This document shows, piece by piece, positions 1 through 7,911 of a DNA stretch of 12,616 bases; position 1 is the first letter of the stretch; every line of letters starts with the position of its first letter. The notes under the pieces are model-generated. The model saw nothing but the letters and a program-made list of their open reading frames with translations, was not told the origin of the DNA and did no database searches. Location of the stretch: assembly GCA_964502465.1 (NCBI GenBank), contig CAZCWX010000346.1, forward strand, positions 1 through 12,616. Direction: 5' to 3'. Origin of the DNA: CAZCWX01 sp964502465 (GTDB lineage Bacteria; Desulfobacterota; Binatia; Bin18). The position numbers and the translations under genes are program-made.

Positions 1-2
1 AT

Positions 3-185
3 TTCCGGGAAAGGTTATACCCATACGCAATGCAAAGCATAACAACCCTGAACAGCCTGAACTGGGCTAATACATTCGGTTCTAATTGCTCGAACAAGGG
101 ATATTCTTTTCAAGAAATCGCCTTATTCAAGAATCAACAGCCACCACAACAGCCATCAACCACAAAGTCGCGTAAAGGAAAATAG
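3..185 (+). CDS. Possible 3' end of a gene entering from the left edge (uncertain)
   Basis: One plus-strand frame is open from the left edge to a TAG at 183-185, about 60 codons. The reading has a hydrophilic end (residues ending NQQPPQQPSTTKSRKGK) that could be the C-terminus of a protein, and it would converge on the tRNA gene. I do not recognise a family. An open frame of this length arises by chance fairly often when six frames are considered, and the segment is AT-richer than the neighbouring genes, so this is a weak call. If it is not coding, positions 1-207 hold nothing I can identify. Confidence 0.22.
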   Translation, partial: FRERLYPYAMQSITTLNSLNWANTFGSNCSNKGYSFQEIALFKNQQPPQQPSTTKSRKGK

Positions 186-207
186 GCTAAGTATGCGGAA
201 AGACAGG

Positions 208-280
<73 letters not shown>

Positions 281-318
281 ACAGGAAGGAAACAACACGG
301 GCGGAAAAGGGCCCCGAA

Positions 319-347
319 ATAGTGACACTTTCTCCTGGTAGAGTCAA
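319..347 (-). promoter_or_regulatory. Candidate sigma-70 promoter for tRNA-Ala
   Basis: On the minus strand a TTGACT hexamer (342-347, five of six matches to the -35 consensus) is followed after 17 bases by CACTAT (319-324, three of six matches to -10). Just downstream lies a G/C-rich run (GGGGCCC, 310-316), like the GC-rich discriminators of stringently controlled stable-RNA promoters. The predicted start near 311 would give a leader of about 30 bases before the mature tRNA. The -10 match is modest, so this is a candidate only. Confidence 0.45.
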
Positions 348-355
348 CTCCAGAC

Positions 356-2614
356 TCACGGCCGCGCCGGTGTCACCGCCACAGCAAACGGACCATTGCC
401 GATTTCCGTGAAGGCGATGAGACGGTTCGTGATACTGCTGAACACACGCAGATAACTCCCCAAACCGTTACGGCCATAGATGGCAACATACACCCGGTCC
501 CCGTTGGGAGTCACCGCAACGCCATCAGGCTCGTTCAAGACGTCATTGAATGGATCAACCCCAACAAAAACTGCATTGATGACATTGAGCGTCGTCGTGT
601 CAATCACTGACACGGTGTAGTCCAAAGAATTTGAAACGAACGCACGCGTCCCATCCGGGGAGAACGCGACCTTGGCAGGCAGGAAGCTCACCTCAATCGT
701 ATCTATTACCTGATTCGTCACGGTGTCGATGACCGCAACTGAGTCATCGTTGAAGTTGACGACGTAGACCCTGCGACCATCTGGACTCACGGCAATGCCG
801 TTCGGTCCCTTCTTGTTCCCCAGTGCAATGGTGGTCTCCGGACTGTTCGTGCCCAGGTTGAGGACTGTCACCGAATTATCAGCGAAGTTCGAGACATAGG
901 CATGTGTGCCCTTAGGTGTAAGCGCAACCGCCTGCGGCTGCCGGCCAACTGGCAGTGCGACCTCCACCGCTTTTGTGGCGGTATTAATAACCGAGACCGA
1001 GTTACCGAAACCATTGACGACGTAAGCTTTCGCTCCGTTAGGCGAAAAGGCAATGCCCTGCGGGCTTCTCCCTACCGGGATCGGCTCTCCTGTCACCGTG
1101 TTGGTAGCAAGATCGATCACGGACACCGTATTGTCCCTGGCATTGGTCACATACGCCGAGGCCGCATCCGGGCTAATCGCGATGCCTCTCGGCTCTCGTC
1201 CCACAGGGATCGTTTCCGCAACGGCATTCGTCGCAGTGCTGACCACTGACACAGAATTGCTTTTGACATTCGTGATATACACTTGTGGACCACCCTCACA
1301 TTGGGAGGTGTCAAACTCACACGACAGTGTACATCCCAGGGTACCGCCGCTAAATCCCCGTGAGCTGCAGGTTGCACCCCCCAGGGTTGCGCCGTCACAC
1401 TCCTCACCTGTCTCGATATTGCCATTGCCGCATAAGGCCTGAGCCACAAAACATTGGCAGCTCTCTTGCCAGGCGTATTGGACATCGATGGTCTGCTCCT
1501 GTTGGGTGGCTTTGTCGCGAATTTTCAGGTTATCAATTTCTAAATTGATCCCGTTGATAAACGCATCGGCTTCAGACAGATCAAAACGATCAATAAACTC
1601 AGAGTTTCCTAACTTCACGACGGTTACTGCATTATCAACGATACGAGAGGCGTCAGTGCTATCCTGAACCTCGACACCGATCGTATGCCCACCGCTGGTC
1701 AGCAGGTTAAAGTTGGTAAGTGCGCCAAATCCGCTCTGCAGCGATTGCGGTTGCTCAGGGAAAGCCGCTCGCACATCGGCACGTTCCGCACAACACGGAA
1801 TAGCATCCCCAGTATTCTCATCTATACGTTGACGGACACTCGTAATGGTCGCGTCAGGAGTTGCGGAAAAGGTCCATCCCGACACCGCTCCGATCCCACT
1901 GACAGCTCTCTGGGCCGGCGGGTTCTCCAGTACCAGTTGAATAGTTTCGTCTTCAGTCTGGGACCGCGTGCTCTCCGTAATGGCTGCAACAGCGCGATTC
2001 GCTTCAGATTGTGTCGTCGTTTCAGAGTGCACAATCCCGAGATTTTGCAGATTCTCCTGCCACGCTAAGCGAATCGTCACTTCCTCTGAATTGCCTGTCT
2101 CTTTTTCTCTGGCGATGACTCCGGCAATCTCAATTTCCGTCCGCTCGTCATGAAACTCGATGGGGTCAGTAAACAACAAGTCGAGCTGGCTAAGGAACTG
2201 GAATCCCCCGGGCTTCACCACCGTCACCTGGGCTTCTCTATTTTGCGGAGCGCTCCCGACGGTGTCACTGACCGCGATCGCAATGGTCGCAGCGTCTGGC
2301 AGCAGGTTAAAATTAAACACTTGCCCAAACCCACTGTTGAGGGCTTGCGGCTGATCAGGAAATTCTGCCTGCACATCGGACCGTTCTACGCAACAGGGAA
2401 TGGCGCCAAGATCGGTCCCATTCACAAACAGACGCACAGTCACCTGTGCTCCAGGTTGATCAGAGAATGCCCAGCCAGAGATGACACTAATCCCGCTCAC
2501 CTTTTGGCTCTGGACCGGATTTTCGAGCATGACAAAAATCTCGGCCCACCCAACCCGGGCGGAGAAAAGCGAGAACACCACGCAAAAAAGAAAACACCGA
2601 TAAGCCTGTTTCAT
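356..2614 (-). CDS. Secreted YVTN-type beta-propeller protein with tandem N-terminal domains
   Basis: This is a 752-residue exported protein of unknown function. I chose the ATG at 2614 because it starts a clear Sec signal peptide (residues 1-24, ending VGWA) and has AGGA just upstream; the frame stays open further upstream but without a signal sequence. Residues 26-197 and 226-390 are two copies of one domain. Both contain ENP....VSGI..(V)SGW.FS, IPCC.ER.DV, a SGFG...NFNLL stretch and a closing AWQE. A cysteine-rich segment follows at 395-439 (CGNG...GEECDG, then C416, C428, C432, C439), of the kind common in exported myxobacterial and deltaproteobacterial proteins. Residues 444-752 carry about seven beta-propeller repeats of the form (A/V)YV.N...NSVSVI...T..V...I.VG..P.G(I/V)A.SP.G. 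Such propellers usually mediate binding. The gene follows lpxI by 76 bases and may be read with it. There is no lipobox, C-terminal anchor or catalytic motif. I am sure of the fold assignment, not of the role. Confidence 0.88.
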   Translation of the reverse strand: MKQAYRCFLFCVVFSLFSARVGWAEIFVMLENPVQSQKVSGISVISGWAFSDQPGAQVTVRLFVNGTDLGAIPCCVERSDVQAEFPDQPQALNSGFGQVFNFNLLPDAATIAIAVSDTVGSAPQNREAQVTVVKPGGFQFLSQLDLLFTDPIEFHDERTEIEIAGVIAREKETGNSEEVTIRLAWQENLQNLGIVHSETTTQSEANRAVAAITESTRSQTEDETIQLVLENPPAQRAVSGIGAVSGWTFSATPDATITSVRQRIDENTGDAIPCCAERADVRAAFPEQPQSLQSGFGALTNFNLLTSGGHTIGVEVQDSTDASRIVDNAVTVVKLGNSEFIDRFDLSEADAFINGINLEIDNLKIRDKATQQEQTIDVQYAWQESCQCFVAQALCGNGNIETGEECDGATLGGATCSSRGFSGGTLGCTLSCEFDTSQCEGGPQVYITNVKSNSVSVVSTATNAVAETIPVGREPRGIAISPDAASAYVTNARDNTVSVIDLATNTVTGEPIPVGRSPQGIAFSPNGAKAYVVNGFGNSVSVINTATKAVEVALPVGRQPQAVALTPKGTHAYVSNFADNSVTVLNLGTNSPETTIALGNKKGPNGIAVSPDGRRVYVVNFNDDSVAVIDTVTNQVIDTIEVSFLPAKVAFSPDGTRAFVSNSLDYTVSVIDTTTLNVINAVFVGVDPFNDVLNEPDGVAVTPNGDRVYVAIYGRNGLGSYLRVFSSITNRLIAFTEIGNGPFAVAVTPARP

Positions 2615-2690
2615 ACTATTCCTGTTCGAATGCGGGGCTGTGTCGAGAGAACCGGGAAGCCGCCCCCTTTCACAGCTTTCATTCCTGACA

Positions 2691-3509
2691 TCAGGCAGTC
2701 GTGAGAGCGACGATACTGATGCCACACGTCTCTGCGGCTTGCAACAACTTGGGCTTCTCGATCATCAACGTTTTTCCGGCTTCGAGAGCCAGGACAACAG
2801 CTCCGACCTCGTGCATCACGGCAATCGTGTCTGGTCCAACCGCAGGCACATCAAAACGGAGGTCTTGTTGCGGTTTACTCACCTTGACCACGACTGTCCC
2901 TGTCCCACCAAGTTCACCACCGCGATGAATGGCCGCGTTCGTTCCTTCGACTCCTTCGACGGCTAGCACCGTGCCACGTTTCACTACCACACTCTGACCG
3001 ACATCCCAGCGGCCAATTTCTCGGGCGACCGCGAACCCTAAGCGGATATCTCTCCATTGCTGCGCGTCGGGACTATGCGCGGTGAGCACTCCTTCCTGCG
3101 GAATGAGGGAGGATAAAAACCGGGTGGACTCAATCACAGCAATGCCTTCACTCTCTAGTTCTTGTGCCACTCCACGCAGAATCACATCATCTTTGAGACT
3201 CGGCAGTCGGCTGATAAACGCCAGACCACGCTCGTCCGGCTGGAAGTGTGTCAGCGCACCAGCTTTATGAATGCCCCCAGCCATCACCGCTTGAGTAATG
3301 CCTGCACTCTTCAACACCTCGATAATCTTTCCGAGTTCTCCAACTCGTACCCACGTCAGCGATGGGACAAGTGAGGCAATTTCACTCAGGGTTTCCCCTG
3401 CATGGGCGACGGCAACAATCTCAACTCCTTCAGCTTGCGCCGCTTCAATCAGAATGAGGGGAAAACGGCCGTTGCCGGCGATGACACCAAGAGAAGGCAT
3501 ACTAGACAC
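2691..3509 (-). CDS. lpxI: UDP-2,3-diacylglucosamine pyrophosphatase LpxI
   Basis: LpxI (DUF1009 family) hydrolyses UDP-2,3-diacylglucosamine to lipid X and UMP in lipid A synthesis at the inner membrane; it replaces LpxH in many alpha- and deltaproteobacteria. The 272-residue product has the family length, the N-terminal LGVIAGNGRFPL motif (residues 7-18), MAGG.HK (76-82), SLKDD (104-108), EG.EGT (185-190) and the C-terminal RFDVPAVGPDT block (218-228). D220 there appears to match the catalytic aspartate described for Caulobacter LpxI. After EGT the residue is Asn191 where I expect Asp in most relatives. The start is GTG at 3509, with an ATG at 3500 as alternative; neither has a good Shine-Dalgarno sequence. 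The lpxA stop is 17 bases upstream, so coupling to lpxA translation is likely. Confidence 0.95.
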   Translation of the reverse strand: MSSMPSLGVIAGNGRFPLILIEAAQAEGVEIVAVAHAGETLSEIASLVPSLTWVRVGELGKIIEVLKSAGITQAVMAGGIHKAGALTHFQPDERGLAFISRLPSLKDDVILRGVAQELESEGIAVIESTRFLSSLIPQEGVLTAHSPDAQQWRDIRLGFAVAREIGRWDVGQSVVVKRGTVLAVEGVEGTNAAIHRGGELGGTGTVVVKVSKPQQDLRFDVPAVGPDTIAVMHEVGAVVLALEAGKTLMIEKPKLLQAAETCGISIVALTTA

Positions 3510-3526
3510 AGGAGGCAGCGGGTTTT

Positions 3527-4357
3527 CTACTCGTCTCCTCCCTCATACTCCTGAAGGGTATTCGCACGCGGGCGACAGAGACCGCGTTGTGACGTGGCAA
3601 CAAAATCGATCAGATGGGCTACCTCCGGTGACTCTCGGTGCTCGTGGCGAAGACGTGCGAGGGCGTCTTTGAGTAACAGTCCTTCGGAAAAGAGCGTGTG
3701 ATAGGCTTTTTTAATCGCGGCAATCTGCTCGACGCGAAACCCCCGGCGTTTCAGCCCGATCACATTCAAACCGTACAAACGAGCACGATCTCCCATCGCG
3801 GCACAATAGGGCGGGACATCGAGCGAGACCATGGCTCCAGCCGCGAGCAACGCCGACTCACCAATGCGGGTAAACTGGTGTACGCCAACCAGCCCTCCCA
3901 CGACGACATGGTCTTCCAGCGTCACATGTCCAGCTAACGTCGCACAGTTCGCTAAAATCACCTGGTTACCGACGATACAGTCGTGGGCCACATGCGAGTA
4001 CACCATAAAGAGATTGTGATTGCCTACACGAGTGACCATCTCCCCTCCGGCGGTGCCAGGGTTGAGGGTAGCAAACTCGCGAATCACATTATGGTCTCCA
4101 ATGACCAAGGTGCTCTCCTCGCCACGATATTTCTTATCCTGCGGGATAGCCCCAACACTGGCAAACTGAAACACCTGATTGTCACAACCCAACGTCGTGT
4201 GGCCGTCGATAACGGCATGCGGTCCAATCACCGTGTTTTTGCCGATCCGCACGTGTGGACCGATGACTGCATACGGCCCGACCTGAACTCCGCGATCGAG
4301 TTCCGCTCCCGCTGCGACTATCGCTGAGGGATGAACAGAAACAGCCGCCCTCTTCAC
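3527..4357 (-). CDS. lpxA: Acyl-ACP--UDP-N-acetylglucosamine O-acyltransferase LpxA
   Basis: LpxA performs the first lipid A step, moving an R-3-hydroxyacyl chain from ACP to the 3-OH of UDP-GlcNAc in the cytoplasm; it works as a trimer. The 276-residue product begins with left-handed beta-helix hexapeptide repeats (about residues 8-190) and ends with an alpha-helical region containing GLKRRGF (201-207). The residues SHVAHD (121-126) give His122 and His125, the same numbers as in E. coli, His125 being the general base there; VHQF gives His160. By ungapped numbering the chain-length ruler position, Gly173 in E. coli, is Ala here. The start is GTG at 4357 and shares GTGA with the fabZ stop; AGGG (4365-4368) lies seven bases upstream. 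This four-base overlap indicates translational coupling. The C-terminal tail is somewhat longer than in E. coli (262 residues). Confidence 0.97.
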   Translation of the reverse strand: MKRAAVSVHPSAIVAAGAELDRGVQVGPYAVIGPHVRIGKNTVIGPHAVIDGHTTLGCDNQVFQFASVGAIPQDKKYRGEESTLVIGDHNVIREFATLNPGTAGGEMVTRVGNHNLFMVYSHVAHDCIVGNQVILANCATLAGHVTLEDHVVVGGLVGVHQFTRIGESALLAAGAMVSLDVPPYCAAMGDRARLYGLNVIGLKRRGFRVEQIAAIKKAYHTLFSEGLLLKDALARLRHEHRESPEVAHLIDFVATSQRGLCRPRANTLQEYEGGDE

Positions 4358-4809
4358 ACGTTGTCCCTACCGTCGAGATCCACTTCCAACAGCACCGTGA
4401 ACTCGAGTTCAGCCACTACCTTGTCCGCTACGGCAGCCACACCACGCATCTTCCAGAAAGGGCCGCGGCGCCGCACGACCTCAACCTCCAGGCGGAGTTG
4501 GTCCCCGGGGATGACCGGCTGGCGGAAGCGCACGCGGTCGAGCCCCGTGAGCATAGCGATCTTCCCCTGACTATCGGATTCTGGAAAGGTGTAGCGGGCA
4601 AGAATTCCCCCGGCCTGGACGACAGCTTCACAGATTAACACACCAGGCATAAGGGGGCGGCCAGGGAAGTGCCCAAGGAAAAACGGCTCGTTGGCGGTCA
4701 CATTCTTAAGCGCAACAAGCCGATGGCCAGCCTCGACTTCTACAACCCGATCAACAAACAGAAAAGGATAGCGATGTGGCAGGAGGGCGGGGACCTCGAT
4801 CTTATCCAT
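4354..4809 (-). CDS. fabZ: 3-hydroxyacyl-ACP dehydratase FabZ
   Basis: FabZ dehydrates 3-hydroxyacyl-ACP to trans-2-enoyl-ACP in fatty-acid elongation, competing with the lipid A acyltransferases for the same 3-hydroxyacyl-ACP pool. The 151-residue hotdog-fold protein has LLPHRYPFLFVDRV at residues 9-22 and GHFPGRPLMPGVLICEA at 46-62. His47 and Glu61 have the 14-residue spacing of the catalytic His/Glu pair (His49/Glu63 in Pseudomonas FabZ). ATG at 4809 starts six bases after the skp stop. The upstream GAGGA lies inside the end of skp, rather far from the ATG, so coupling to skp is likely. In many relatives lpxD stands between skp and fabZ; it is absent here. Confidence 0.97.
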   Translation of the reverse strand: MDKIEVPALLPHRYPFLFVDRVVEVEAGHRLVALKNVTANEPFFLGHFPGRPLMPGVLICEAVVQAGGILARYTFPESDSQGKIAMLTGLDRVRFRQPVIPGDQLRLEVEVVRRRGPFWKMRGVAAVADKVVAELEFTVLLEVDLDGRDNV

Positions 4810-4815
4810 GCCCGG

Positions 4816-5376
4816 TTAGTTCCTCGCGGCAGCCTTCGTCCCTGCCTTGGAGGAAATTTTCGAGCCTTTTTGGTTGTATGCACTGATGACCGATTCGGTC
4901 AAATCGATTGCGCGAGAACCATAGAGCACGACCGTGTTGTTTCCTTCCAAAATGAGCGTGTAACTGCCTTGTTCGCCAATATCCTGCAGAATCACCCGTA
5001 GTTCCTCGAGGATGCGGCCAGTCAGCTCGCGGTCTCTAATCTGCAATTCCTGCTGAGAATCTTTATACATCCGCTCAAAGTCACGCATTTTCTGGCGATA
5101 GTCGCGCTCCAGCACTTCCCGTTCTTCTTCGCGCAACAGCAGCCCCTTCTTTTCCAGTTCATCTTTCAGTCTTTCAACCTCTTTTTTGCGCTTCTCCAGG
5201 CTCTGCTCCATCCGTTCAAGTTCGCCCTTAAAGTTTTCTTTGGCTTTTTTCCCAGCCTCGGACTCATTTAAGGCTCGCTGCAAGTCAACATAGCCAAGCT
5301 TTAACGAGTTCTGCGCCAGAGCAACCGCGGGGATACTCAGCAAGCAAAACAACAGACCTGTCACTGTACGACGCAT
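4816..5376 (-). CDS. skp: Periplasmic chaperone Skp/OmpH family
   Basis: Skp binds unfolded outer-membrane proteins in the periplasm and carries them toward the BAM complex as a trimer. The 186-residue product starts with a Sec signal peptide (1-21, ending VALA) and then LKLGYVDLQRAL (25-36), the conserved N-terminal strand of the family. Residues about 40-130 are a long charged coiled coil rich in Glu, Lys and Arg, matching the tentacle helices. TLILEGNNTVVLYG and the DLT motif near residues 138-160 complete the body domain. The last 15 residues form a Lys/Ser-rich basic tail. ATG at 5376 has GAGGAGA upstream at good spacing. bamA ends 78 bases before it, the usual pairing of the two genes. 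Confidence 0.95.
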   Translation of the reverse strand: MRRTVTGLLFCLLSIPAVALAQNSLKLGYVDLQRALNESEAGKKAKENFKGELERMEQSLEKRKKEVERLKDELEKKGLLLREEEREVLERDYRQKMRDFERMYKDSQQELQIRDRELTGRILEELRVILQDIGEQGSYTLILEGNNTVVLYGSRAIDLTESVISAYNQKGSKISSKAGTKAAARN

Positions 5377-5454
5377 GGGATTCTCCTCTGTGGAAAAAGA
5401 CCCCTCTTCGAGGTGCCTGTTAAGTCACGTTAGTCCGCTCATTCGGCACGCAGG

Positions 5455-7911
5455 TTAAAAAGGAGCCCCCTGGAACCCACGGCCACCCCCACCAGATCCA
5501 CCAAAACCACCAAATGAGAAGTGCATTGTGCTCGTGCGCTCATCTTTCTTGGCATTCAGCGCCTTGCCCAGCTCGACACGGATCGGCCCAAAAGGAGAAC
5601 GCCAACGCACCCCAGCGCCCACTGAGTAGCGGAGATCCCCAACGTCAATCCCCTGCTGCTGAGTGAAAGCATTACCAAGGTCACTGAATATCACGCCCTT
5701 GAGGTTTAACTGTTGCACGATCGGGAAGTTAATTTCGTTGTTCAAAACCAGCTGTTGGCTTCCACCGATCGGACGGAGATAGGTTTTCACCCGTCTCCCT
5801 TGGGGAGAATCGGAATCAGAAACCGTAACGGTCACGGCTTCACGCGGCCCAAGGCTGCGTTCACCAAATCCACGAATAGAGTTAATCCCACCCGGAAAGT
5901 AGCGATCAAACAGCGGCAGGTCATCTTTGAGAATACGTTTATCCCGCGTCCCAATATGGCCTTTCTCAGTGAAGCTGATGTCCCCAACTCCGTAACCAAG
6001 AAAGCCCCCGGTCATCCAGGTAAAGGTTCCCCACTTGGGGCTGTTGTACACCGGGAAAAAGAAACGCGCCTCAAGTTCAGCCTTGGTGTAATCAGTCTCA
6101 CCACCCAACCCGGCGTAGCCAAACGACAACTGTTGCATTGATCCCCGAGTGGGGTCAAAGGGATGGTTGAGGGTGTTGCGAAAGATCGTTGGCGTAATCG
6201 TGCTCGTTATTGTGGTTCCTTGCTCTGCGCGAATAGCATCTGGAGTAATAGGATCAAAATTGCTGATTCTGGCCCGCTCCCATTGGTACTGCAATCCAAG
6301 GCGGACGTCATCCAGGGGAAATCCCCACAGCGAGTCATATCCCAGCGCGGTAAACGGGTAGAAGAACCGGACACCGCCGCCTGAACCAGAGCGATCGAAA
6401 TCCTCGAAGGCAAATCGCCAGTCAAACAGATCCGCACCAAAAGTGAGGGCGGTATCAAGAAAATAGGGATCGGTGAAACTGATCGTGGTATTGCGGTACC
6501 GTGTCCCAATGCTGCCGCCAATGACGAGTTGTTGGCCACGACCCATTAAATTATTTTCTTGGACGCGCGCACTGGCAATGATGCTGGTCGAGGAGTTGAA
6601 CCCGGCACCAATGCTAAACGCACCAGTCTGCGCCTCCTTCACGTCAACCAAGACGTTGAGTAAATCGTTCCGCAGTCCGCGTTGGGTGGTAAGATTCACA
6701 TCCTCGAAAAATCCCAGTCGCTGCACCCGTTCGCGGCTGAACTGGAGGCCGGTCGCGGAAAACAGCGTCTGTTCCGCAATTCTCAGTTCACGGCGGATCA
6801 CTTTATCGCGGGTTTTGGTATTGCCAGCGATCTCAATCCGGTCGACGTACACCTCTGGTCCCTTATCAACGACATAGGTAACGTTCACGATTTTGTCATC
6901 AGGGCTTACAGCGGTTTCGGGCTCAACGTTGACGAACGCATAGCCCATATCACTAAAGTATCCAGTGAGACGGAACACGTCATCACGTAGCGTACTCGCC
7001 TTAAACGTGGTTCCGCTCTCCAAGGCCACTCGTCTTTTTGCCTCTTCTTCGCCACCAGGAACATCCTCACTGAACTCCACCTCGCCAATCTGGAACTGCT
7101 CCCCTTCGTCGATGCGGATGGTAACAACGAGACCGTCTGCTTCGCGCTCGACCTGCGGCTCATCAATGCGCACATTGATGTACCCATTATCATAGTAAAA
7201 AGCCGTCAGCCGCTCGATATCGGTCTTCAGCGCATCACGGTTGAGTACACCAGTATTAAGGAATCGCGAAAGAAAGTTTTTTTCGCGCGTGGCCAGAATG
7301 GCACTCAGCTGATCACTCGGCACTGCGGTATTGCCCTCGAAGATCACCTGCGTCACGCCGATTTTCGCGTTCTCAGCCACGGTAAACGTGACCGCGGTTT
7401 CTCCGGCGGTGATTTCTTCGGTGCGATAGGTAATGTCCGCATCGAGAAACCCCTTCTTTTCGTAGGCTTTCTTCGCTTCTTCAATACCCCGGCGGATTCT
7501 GACAGGGTTGAGAATGGTACGGGGGTGAATCTTCACTGCGGTCTCGAAATCCTCCTTCGATAAGGCCTTATTGCCCTCGACCCGTACCTCGCGCACTAGC
7601 GGTCGCTCGTACATCTGATAGATCAATATCGTCCGGCCATTTTCTTCACTGACCCGCGCTTCAACGTTGCTGAAGAATCCCATACCGTATATCGCGCGGA
7701 TATCGCTATCGATCGTTTCTTCATTCAGCGGCTCGCCAGGGCGACTCTTGAGATACACCCAGATCGCTTCTTCTTCTACTCGATCGTTCCCGCTAATACG
7801 CACCTCAGAGATCACGCCCTCAGTCTGCCCGAGGAAAACATCCTCTGCTTGCCCTTGAACAGCCAGAGTCAAGAGGACCAGCCCCATCATCCAGCAGATT
7901 TTGTGCCTCAT
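5455..7911 (-). CDS. bamA: Outer-membrane protein assembly factor BamA (Omp85)
   Basis: BamA is the central pore of the BAM complex that folds beta-barrel proteins into the outer membrane. I place the start at ATG 7911, which opens a signal peptide (residues 1-22, ending GQA) and has AAAGGG upstream; the frame extends further upstream to a TTG at 8007 that would overlap lolD and lacks an export signal. The mature protein of about 796 residues has five POTRA domains (roughly 33-102, 103-182, 185-270, 273-350 and 355-425) and a 16-strand type barrel (about 430-802). IRGF at 679-682 is the conserved loop-6 motif. The last barrel strand appears to be TSTMHFSFGGF (793-803), but the chain continues with a glycine-rich tail to 818, ending APF. 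Total length, 818, is close to E. coli (810). lolD lies 92 bases upstream. Confidence 0.97.
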   Translation of the reverse strand: MRHKICWMMGLVLLTLAVQGQAEDVFLGQTEGVISEVRISGNDRVEEEAIWVYLKSRPGEPLNEETIDSDIRAIYGMGFFSNVEARVSEENGRTILIYQMYERPLVREVRVEGNKALSKEDFETAVKIHPRTILNPVRIRRGIEEAKKAYEKKGFLDADITYRTEEITAGETAVTFTVAENAKIGVTQVIFEGNTAVPSDQLSAILATREKNFLSRFLNTGVLNRDALKTDIERLTAFYYDNGYINVRIDEPQVEREADGLVVTIRIDEGEQFQIGEVEFSEDVPGGEEEAKRRVALESGTTFKASTLRDDVFRLTGYFSDMGYAFVNVEPETAVSPDDKIVNVTYVVDKGPEVYVDRIEIAGNTKTRDKVIRRELRIAEQTLFSATGLQFSRERVQRLGFFEDVNLTTQRGLRNDLLNVLVDVKEAQTGAFSIGAGFNSSTSIIASARVQENNLMGRGQQLVIGGSIGTRYRNTTISFTDPYFLDTALTFGADLFDWRFAFEDFDRSGSGGGVRFFYPFTALGYDSLWGFPLDDVRLGLQYQWERARISNFDPITPDAIRAEQGTTITSTITPTIFRNTLNHPFDPTRGSMQQLSFGYAGLGGETDYTKAELEARFFFPVYNSPKWGTFTWMTGGFLGYGVGDISFTEKGHIGTRDKRILKDDLPLFDRYFPGGINSIRGFGERSLGPREAVTVTVSDSDSPQGRRVKTYLRPIGGSQQLVLNNEINFPIVQQLNLKGVIFSDLGNAFTQQQGIDVGDLRYSVGAGVRWRSPFGPIRVELGKALNAKKDERTSTMHFSFGGFGGSGGGGRGFQGAPF

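Noticed and set aside
8..40. Minus-strand ATG at 40 with a nearby AGGG, open to the left edge
   Set aside because: Only 13 codons are visible and no protein features can be judged.
336..354. Imperfect inverted repeat after the YVTN stop as a terminator
   Set aside because: Only a few base pairs with mismatches and no T-run; it also overlaps the candidate tRNA promoter -35.
2684..2695. CCTGA-CA-TCAGG palindrome at the end of lpxI
   Set aside because: It is short, overlaps the lpxI stop codon and has no T-run or promoter context.
2615..2725. Upstream extension of the YVTN gene to 2725, overlapping lpxI
   Set aside because: The added 37 residues are charged and precede a normal Sec signal peptide; the ATG at 2614 has AGGA upstream.
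5395..5420. Short stem CCTC-GAA-GAGG followed by a T-run on the minus strand between bamA and skp, terminator-like
   Set aside because: The stem is only four base pairs with a three-base loop, and bamA and skp are normally co-transcribed, so it is unlikely to stop transcription.
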